From JBDIBB01 sp039812685 (GTDB taxonomy: Bacteria; Acidobacteriota; Vicinamibacteria; Vicinamibacterales; JAFNAJ01), in the NCBI GenBank assembly GCA_039812685.1, contig JBDIBB010000033.1, positions 1-35,435 on the forward strand: 35,435 nucleotides of DNA, given 5' to 3'. A program made the position numbers and the translations under genes. Positions 25,548 to 35,435 of this stretch are shown in pieces. Under the pieces are notes generated by a model. It saw only the letters and a program-made list of their open reading frames with translations. It made no database searches and was not told where the DNA came from. Numbering within the stretch: position 1 is the first letter of the stretch; the number at the start of each line of letters is the position of its first letter.

Positions 25548-25988
25548 TTACATCACGTCGTCGCGGGTGAAGAGCACGCGCAGCGGCACCGAGGCCATGG
25601 GCCGCTCGCCGAGGAGCACGTCGAAGCGATAGGTGCCGGCCTCGTGCACCCTGACCTCGAGGGGCACGTTCACGGTGGCGCCCGGGCGCTGGTCGCTGAA
25701 CTCGACGTCGATCTCCGTGGATGGCCCCGCGTTGCCGGCGGGATAGTGGCTGGCGATGCGCACGCGCTGCGCGCCGCGGAGCGGGCCCGCGCGCAGCGTG
25801 ACCAGCAGGCGGAGCGGCAGCACGGCCGCCGGCCGCAGGCCCAGCGGGTCCTGGTCGCTGGGCGGCGGAGGCTCGAGCACCACCCCTTCGACGATGCCCA
25901 GCACGTCCATCGAGCCGTCCTCGCGCAACTCGACGGCCTGGCAGAGCACGGCCATCGCGACCGACGGGCCGGTTTCGCTCGAGATCAT
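25548..25988 (-). CDS. Conserved hypothetical protein (DUF6941-like?)
   Basis: 146 residues without signal peptide or membrane segment. The N-terminus MAVLCQAVELREDGSMDVLGIVEGV resembles the DUF6941-type opening, in which a strand with LCD/A is followed by G-x-x-x-x-L-G. A beta-sandwich-like pattern follows: LPLRLLVTLRAGPLRGAQRVRIAS, ATVNVPLEVRVHEAGTYRFDVLL and a C-terminal RPMASVPLRVLF. The assignment to that family is tentative, and no function is known. Codon usage matches the neighbours. Confidence 0.7.
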   Translation of the reverse strand: MISSETGPSVAMAVLCQAVELREDGSMDVLGIVEGVVLEPPPPSDQDPLGLRPAAVLPLRLLVTLRAGPLRGAQRVRIASHYPAGNAGPSTEIDVEFSDQRPGATVNVPLEVRVHEAGTYRFDVLLGERPMASVPLRVLFTRDDVM

Positions 25989-26040
25989 GCGGGCACGGTA
26001 CCACGCCCCGCGTGATGGTGGCCAGAGGCCGGCTGTGCGG

Positions 26041-26280
26041 CTAGCGGTACGCCGCGTGGCGCACGGGCGCGCCCATCACCCAGCCTCGCGCCTCGAGGCC
26101 GTCACGCCAGGCCTGGGACTGCTGGACGAGGCCGTCCCATGTGTCGAAGACCCGGCTCATGAGCGGGGCGTGGTTCATCACGTAGCGCAGTTCCAGGCCG
26201 AACGGGTGATTGGCGGCAACGCACTTCACGGCGTCCTTGCCCCGGTTCAGCGTCCAGAGTTCGGTGGGGACGTTGCTCAT
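26041..26280 (-). CDS. Small hypothetical protein
   Basis: 79 residues, MSNVPTELWTLNRGKDAVKC and on, mixed alpha/beta character with three tryptophans. No recognisable family, signal peptide or membrane helix. Start ATG at 26280 is supported by GGAG six bases upstream. It is 52 bp downstream of the response regulator's far side spacer, with a 247-bp upstream gap that includes a stem-loop (26446-26474). Real coding is supported by the SD and an uninterrupted frame with GC-rich third positions, but its role cannot be guessed. Confidence 0.6.
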   Translation of the reverse strand: MSNVPTELWTLNRGKDAVKCVAANHPFGLELRYVMNHAPLMSRVFDTWDGLVQQSQAWRDGLEARGWVMGAPVRHAAYR

Positions 26281-26445
26281 GGTCGTCTCCGGGTGGATCG
26301 ATACCGATCGGGGCAGAGCAGGAAACGCGCCGATCGCGATCCGCGAAAACGGGCTGGAATTCGCGCGGCGGCGCCAGCCTGCGCCACGACCGTGTGCTTC
26401 TGGGATGGGAAACGCTGCACGTGGGCAGAATTTTCACACCCGCGC

Positions 26446-26474
26446 GGCGGCGTTGGACGCCGCGGAACGCCGCC
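26446..26474. repeat. Perfect stem-loop downstream of the response regulator gene
   Basis: GGCGGCGTT (26446-26454) and AACGCCGCC (26466-26474) form a 9-bp perfect stem with an 11-base loop in the gap 26281-26527. Possible terminator of the response regulator mRNA on the minus strand, but no T-run follows. The rest of the gap shows no gene. Confidence 0.4.
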
Positions 26475-26527
26475 TTAGCTCTGCCATATTGGACCGGCCT
26501 GGCAGCGGCGGCGGGCGGCGGCGCTGG

Positions 26528-26965
26528 TCAGGCGGGACCGATCTCGTCGACCGGCTGGTTGAGCACGAGCCAGTACAGGTTGAGCGTCCCCACCATGTCC
26601 ATGAAGGCCTGGAGCTCCACCGGTTTGACGAGATACGAATTGGCACCGAGGTCGTAGGCCGCCTGTACGTCCGGCGCTTCCTTCGACGAGGTGAGCACGA
26701 CCACCGGGCAGTGCCTGAGTCGCGCCTGCGCCCGGAGCCACGCGAGCACCTCGAGCCCGGACCGCCGCGGCAACTTCAGGTCGAGCAGGATCAGCGCGGG
26801 CGTCTCGCCGTCAGCCTGCGCGAGGTGCTCGATGGCGTCCTGGCCGTCGCTCAGGATGCGCAGGGGGTTGAGGAGGTTCAACTTCCGGAATGCGCGCTGC
26901 ATCAGCAGCACGTCGTCGGGGTTGTCCTCCACCAGCACGATCGGGTGGTGCCTGGGAGCCGTCAT
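26528..26965 (-). CDS. CheY-like single-domain response regulator
   Basis: 145 residues consisting of one receiver domain. The acidic pair lies at residues 13-14 (LVEDNPDD), the phosphoacceptor is D62 (LILLDLKLP), the switch Thr is T92 (VVVLTSS) and the conserved Lys is K114 (YLVKPVE). The NPDD and DLKLPRRSG wording and the RAFRKLN helix resemble Rcp1-type regulators that serve phytochrome-like or hybrid sensor kinases. There is no output domain. A TATACT box (27013-27008) 43 bases upstream suggests its own promoter. It lies downstream of the receiver-like/ATPase fusion gene. Confidence 0.93.
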   Translation of the reverse strand: MTAPRHHPIVLVEDNPDDVLLMQRAFRKLNLLNPLRILSDGQDAIEHLAQADGETPALILLDLKLPRRSGLEVLAWLRAQARLRHCPVVVLTSSKEAPDVQAAYDLGANSYLVKPVELQAFMDMVGTLNLYWLVLNQPVDEIGPA

Positions 26966-27007
26966 CTGTGGGGGCCGTCCCGGCGACTGGGCGCCGGACG
27001 GGCTGGG

Positions 27008-27013
27008 AGTATA
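27008..27013 (-). promoter_or_regulatory. Candidate -10 box of the response regulator gene
   Basis: TATACT on the minus strand (five of six to consensus), 43 bases before the ATG at 26965, in the 76-bp gap after the ATPase fusion gene. No -35 match. Confidence 0.4.
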
Positions 27014-27041
27014 ACCCGGGTGGGGGATCTGCCGGCGGCCG

Positions 27042-27914
27042 TCAGTGCAGGTGCTTGATCAGGATCACCTCGTTGCCCGACTCGTTGTAGATCACCTCGT
27101 CGACGATCTGCTTCACGAGCAGCATGCCGAAGCCGCCCGGCCGCAGACCTTCCGAGACGCGGACGCCGAGGTGCGTCAGCGGGTCGTCGAGGTGGCTGGC
27201 GGCATGCGGCAGCGAGTCGCGCCTGAACCCGGGACCGGGGTCGCGCACGTGGAACACGATGGTGCGATCGGTGCGGGCCGCGGTGACCTCCACCACCTTC
27301 TCGGGATCGAAGCCGGCGCCGTGTTCCATCGCGTTGATGAGCACCTCGCGAAAGGCCACCATCAGCAGGTCGCGTTCGTCCGGACCGAGATCGGAGCGAT
27401 GCTCGGTCATGAACCGTGTCAGGCGCTCGGCGCTGACCAGCCGGCAGCTCACGCGCAGCGTGATCCAGTCGCGCCGGCCCGACACCAGTTCGATGCCGTC
27501 GTGCCAGTCGATCTCGTCGATGGCGCGCCGCGCCATCAGCGCCACTTCCGGGATGTCGAACGGGGCGCTGAAGGTCGCGAACACCTGCTGGCGCAGCGCC
27601 TCCACCACCTCGTCGGGTGTCTGCGACATCGCCAGCAGGATGGCGCGGATCCCGGGACGCAGGCGGTGGATCTCCTTCAGCAGCGACAGGTTCTCCGAGA
27701 CGGTCGCGGCCGGATCGGTGATGAGGACGTCGCAGGCGCGCCGCCGCACGCAGCGCAGCGCGGCGGCGTTGCCGTCGCACAGGTCGAGGTCGGCATCCTC
27801 TAGCTCGCGCGCGCCGACGAGACCGCGCCGGAGGTCGTCGCTGCCGCCGACGATCAGCACGCGTCCGGCATGGGGACGCGCCTTGCAAGCCTCTGGCTGG
27901 GACGCCTGTGCCAC
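27042..27914 (-). CDS. Degenerate receiver fused to anti-sigma-type HATPase domain
   Basis: 290 residues from the GTG at 27914 (a GTG at 27956 in frame is an alternative). Residues 18-135 look like a receiver: RVLIVGGSDD, a possible acceptor D67 (VLITDP), and LLKEIHRLRPGIRAILLAMS. The usual conserved Lys near residue 116 is replaced (FSAPFD). Residues 155-290 form a GHKL ATPase domain of the anti-sigma (SpoIIAB/RsbW) type, with N box FREVLINAMEHGAG (E190, N194), G1 RDPGPGF and G2 EGLRPGGFGMLLV. No HisKA domain is present. A serine kinase/anti-sigma or partner-switching role is inferred. Confidence 0.85.
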   Translation of the reverse strand: MAQASQPEACKARPHAGRVLIVGGSDDLRRGLVGARELEDADLDLCDGNAAALRCVRRRACDVLITDPAATVSENLSLLKEIHRLRPGIRAILLAMSQTPDEVVEALRQQVFATFSAPFDIPEVALMARRAIDEIDWHDGIELVSGRRDWITLRVSCRLVSAERLTRFMTEHRSDLGPDERDLLMVAFREVLINAMEHGAGFDPEKVVEVTAARTDRTIVFHVRDPGPGFRRDSLPHAASHLDDPLTHLGVRVSEGLRPGGFGMLLVKQIVDEVIYNESGNEVILIKHLH

Positions 27915-28195
27915 CTGGAGCCCTGGAGCGTGCGGCAGCGTATCCCGCCGGGCCACCCGCCGGCAAGCCGGCGGCGCCAGGCCGCGCCCGCGCGGACGCC
28001 GGACACGATGCCGCACGGCGGCGTGATCGCCAGCATATCGTTGAGGTAACGTCTTCGCGCCGCCGATGCTGCGGCGCCTGGCACCGCCGCCGGGCGCCGC
28101 CGCAGCGGGATCCCCCTTCCCGCACACGTGCCCTTCCTCGGACACGGACGGCCCGGCCAGTCGCCCGCGTGATCCCGCCCCGCGTCGGAGGTGTG

Positions 28196-29830
28196 ATGCC
28201 TCGCCTCGATCCCGACTCGCTCGACATGGTGCTGCAGACGCTGCGCGAATATGCCGCGCGCGAACTGCCGCCGGACGTGCTGCTGCGTCTCGACCACGAG
28301 GATCGCTTTCCGATGGAGGTGCTGCGCGATCTCTACGATCCGCAGCAGATCGGCCTGCACCTGCTGTTCCTCCCGGAAGACGTGGGCGGGCTCGGCGGCG
28401 GCGCATACGACATCTATCGGGTGTCGGCCGCGATGGCTGAAATCGATCTCGGCATCGCCACGGGCGTGCTGGCCACCTTCCTCGGCACCGACCCGATCAT
28501 GGTGGGCGGCACGCCCAATCAGCGGCGGCGCTGGATGCAGCGCATCGCCGACGAGGGGCTGCTGGTGGCCTACGGCGCCACCGAACCCCAGGCCGGCAGC
28601 GACCTCTCGAACCTGCTGACGACGGCCGTGCCCGTCCACGAGGACGGGCGCCTCGCGGCGTACGTGCTCGACGGCCGCAAGCAGTGGATCAGCAACGGCG
28701 GCGTCGCGGAACTCTACACGGTGCTCGCCAGCGCGCCGGGCGGGCCGTCGTGGTTCGTCGTGGAGCGGGGCACGCCAGGTTTCTCGGCCGGCAAGCCCGA
28801 GGACAAGCACGGCATCCGGGCCAGCAACACCACCATGCTCTTTCTCGATGGCGTGCGCGTGCCCGCCGATCACCTCGTCGGCGAGGTGGAGGGCCAGGGG
28901 CTCGCGCAGGCGCAGGCCGTGTTCGGCTACACGCGCCTGATGGTGGCGGCCTTCGGGCTGGGCGCGGGCTGGGCGGCGCTGCAGCGCGCGATCCGCTACT
29001 CGCAGCAGCGAATCGCCGCGGGCGGGCCGCTGTCCGCGAAGCAGGGCTACACGCACAAGCTCATCGTGCCCCACGCGGTGCGCCTCGAGGCCGCGCGGGC
29101 CTACGTCGAGTGGGTGGCCGACCGGATCGATGCCGGCGAGCCCGATCTCGCCACCGAGGGCGCCGTCGCGAAGTACCTCGCCACCGAGGCGGGCAACCGC
29201 GCGGCCGAGGACGCGATCCAGGCGCACGGCGGCAACGGCTACACGAAGGAATACCTGGTCGAGAAGATCAAGCGCGACGTCCGCATCACCACGATCTACG
29301 AGGGCACCTCGGAGATCCTCGAGTGGACCATCGCCCGCGATCGCTGGCAGCTGCACCTGAAATCACGCGGCGCCCACTACCGCGACTGGGCCGCGCGCCT
29401 CGACGGGCACCAGGCCACGCACCCGGCGTGTGGCGCCGCCACGGCGGCGCTCGCGCTGCGGGCGCTGGCCGTGCTGCTCGAACGGTGCCGGATCGATCGC
29501 CTCACGCGGAACCAGCACGTGCTGTTCCGCCTCGGTGAGATCGTCGCGCACGCCGAGACGGCCGCGGTCTTCTCCGAACGGTCCGCGACGACTCCGACGA
29601 CGGCGATGCCCTTCGACAGCGCGCTCTGGCAGGCCATGGCGCGGGTGTTCGCGCGCGAAGCCGCGCAGCGGGTGGCTTTCGACGGCCTGCGCTGGGCGAT
29701 GGGTGCCGGGCAGTCCGATCCACAGCTCGCCCAGGCGCTCGACGTGGGTGGTGCGGCCCTCGCCCAGGCCGGCCTGCTCGAAGACATGGACACGATCGCG
29801 CATCGGCTGAACGAGACCTACCAGCCATGA
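28196..29830 (+). CDS. Acyl-CoA dehydrogenase family protein with C-terminal extension
   Basis: 544 residues; the flavin dehydrogenase fold occupies about 1-400. The N-domain has FLPEDVGGLGGG, then the FAD-binding AYGATEPQAGSDL and WISNGG. The catalytic Glu lies in ITTIYEGTSEILEW, and IQAHGGNGYTKEY precedes it. An additional 120-130 helical residues follow, as in VLCAD/FadE-type enzymes. It likely introduces a double bond into an acyl thioester, CoA- or ACP-bound. The start has GGAGG four bases upstream. It lies 125 bp upstream of the megasynthase gene, so it may act on its product (inference from context). Confidence 0.92.
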   Translation: MPRLDPDSLDMVLQTLREYAARELPPDVLLRLDHEDRFPMEVLRDLYDPQQIGLHLLFLPEDVGGLGGGAYDIYRVSAAMAEIDLGIATGVLATFLGTDPIMVGGTPNQRRRWMQRIADEGLLVAYGATEPQAGSDLSNLLTTAVPVHEDGRLAAYVLDGRKQWISNGGVAELYTVLASAPGGPSWFVVERGTPGFSAGKPEDKHGIRASNTTMLFLDGVRVPADHLVGEVEGQGLAQAQAVFGYTRLMVAAFGLGAGWAALQRAIRYSQQRIAAGGPLSAKQGYTHKLIVPHAVRLEAARAYVEWVADRIDAGEPDLATEGAVAKYLATEAGNRAAEDAIQAHGGNGYTKEYLVEKIKRDVRITTIYEGTSEILEWTIARDRWQLHLKSRGAHYRDWAARLDGHQATHPACGAATAALALRALAVLLERCRIDRLTRNQHVLFRLGEIVAHAETAAVFSERSATTPTTAMPFDSALWQAMARVFAREAAQRVAFDGLRWAMGAGQSDPQLAQALDVGGAALAQAGLLEDMDTIAHRLNETYQP

Positions 29831-29955
29831 TGGCCGCGACGCGGACCGGCGCATCGCCAGAGGGGGATCGCCACAGCCTCGTTCCCCGACGGTAAGGCGG
29901 GTATCGCCATCTCCCCAGCGACCGCCTGGACACGCACCCCTGACGGAGACTCGAG

Positions 29956-35435
<5,480 letters not shown>

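Overview
The window is very GC-rich and densely coded, and the gene content suggests an Acidobacteriota-type genome, possibly Vicinamibacteria. This is inferred from a VWFA-related secreted protein of the kind common in that phylum, large secreted S9/P1/T2 hydrolases, and frequent GTG starts. No rRNA, tRNA, CRISPR array, phage gene or transposase gene was seen. No gene-free stretch exceeds 300 bp. The largest gaps hold a MITE-like palindrome (15979-16256), a stem-loop (26281-26445), weak promoter-like sequence (21938-22169), iterated repeats (19405-19627), or nothing clear (27915-28195).

Region 1 (1-6082, minus strand) is core information processing. A sugar isomerase/epimerase-like gene, asnS and rimO are tightly packed. 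They are followed by a leader with two hairpins, one a textbook intrinsic terminator, and then rimP, nusA and the start of infB. This is the classic rimP-nusA-infB operon with an attenuator in front of it.

Region 2 (6209-12784, minus strand) holds an AmgK-like sugar kinase, a MurU-like nucleotidyltransferase, a CYTH phosphatase-like protein, a MidA-type methyltransferase, a Do/HtrA protease and an M24 aminopeptidase. The kinase-nucleotidyltransferase pair suggests recycling of cell-wall amino sugars.

Region 3 (12961-25533, both strands) is rich in envelope and secreted functions. It has a VWFA protein fused to a PrcB-like C-terminal domain, a small membrane protein, a small secreted protein whose stop codon lies in the flank of a 158-bp palindromic element, a zinc-ribbon protein, an alpha-glucan phosphorylase, a Tat-exported N4-glucosaminyl-asparaginase-like hydrolase, a P1-family peptidase, an S9 peptidase and dUTPase.

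Region 4 (25548-27914, minus strand) has two small unknown proteins, a CheY-like response regulator, and a degenerate receiver fused to an anti-sigma-type ATPase domain.

Region 5 (28196-end, plus strand) has an acyl-CoA dehydrogenase followed by a very large, truncated type I polyketide/PUFA-synthase-like megasynthase laid out KS-AT-KS-ACP-ACP(...). Its complete ACP has Thr where the phosphopantetheine-bearing Ser is expected, and its ACP repeats are nearly identical at DNA level. This is the best candidate for an undescribed system here.
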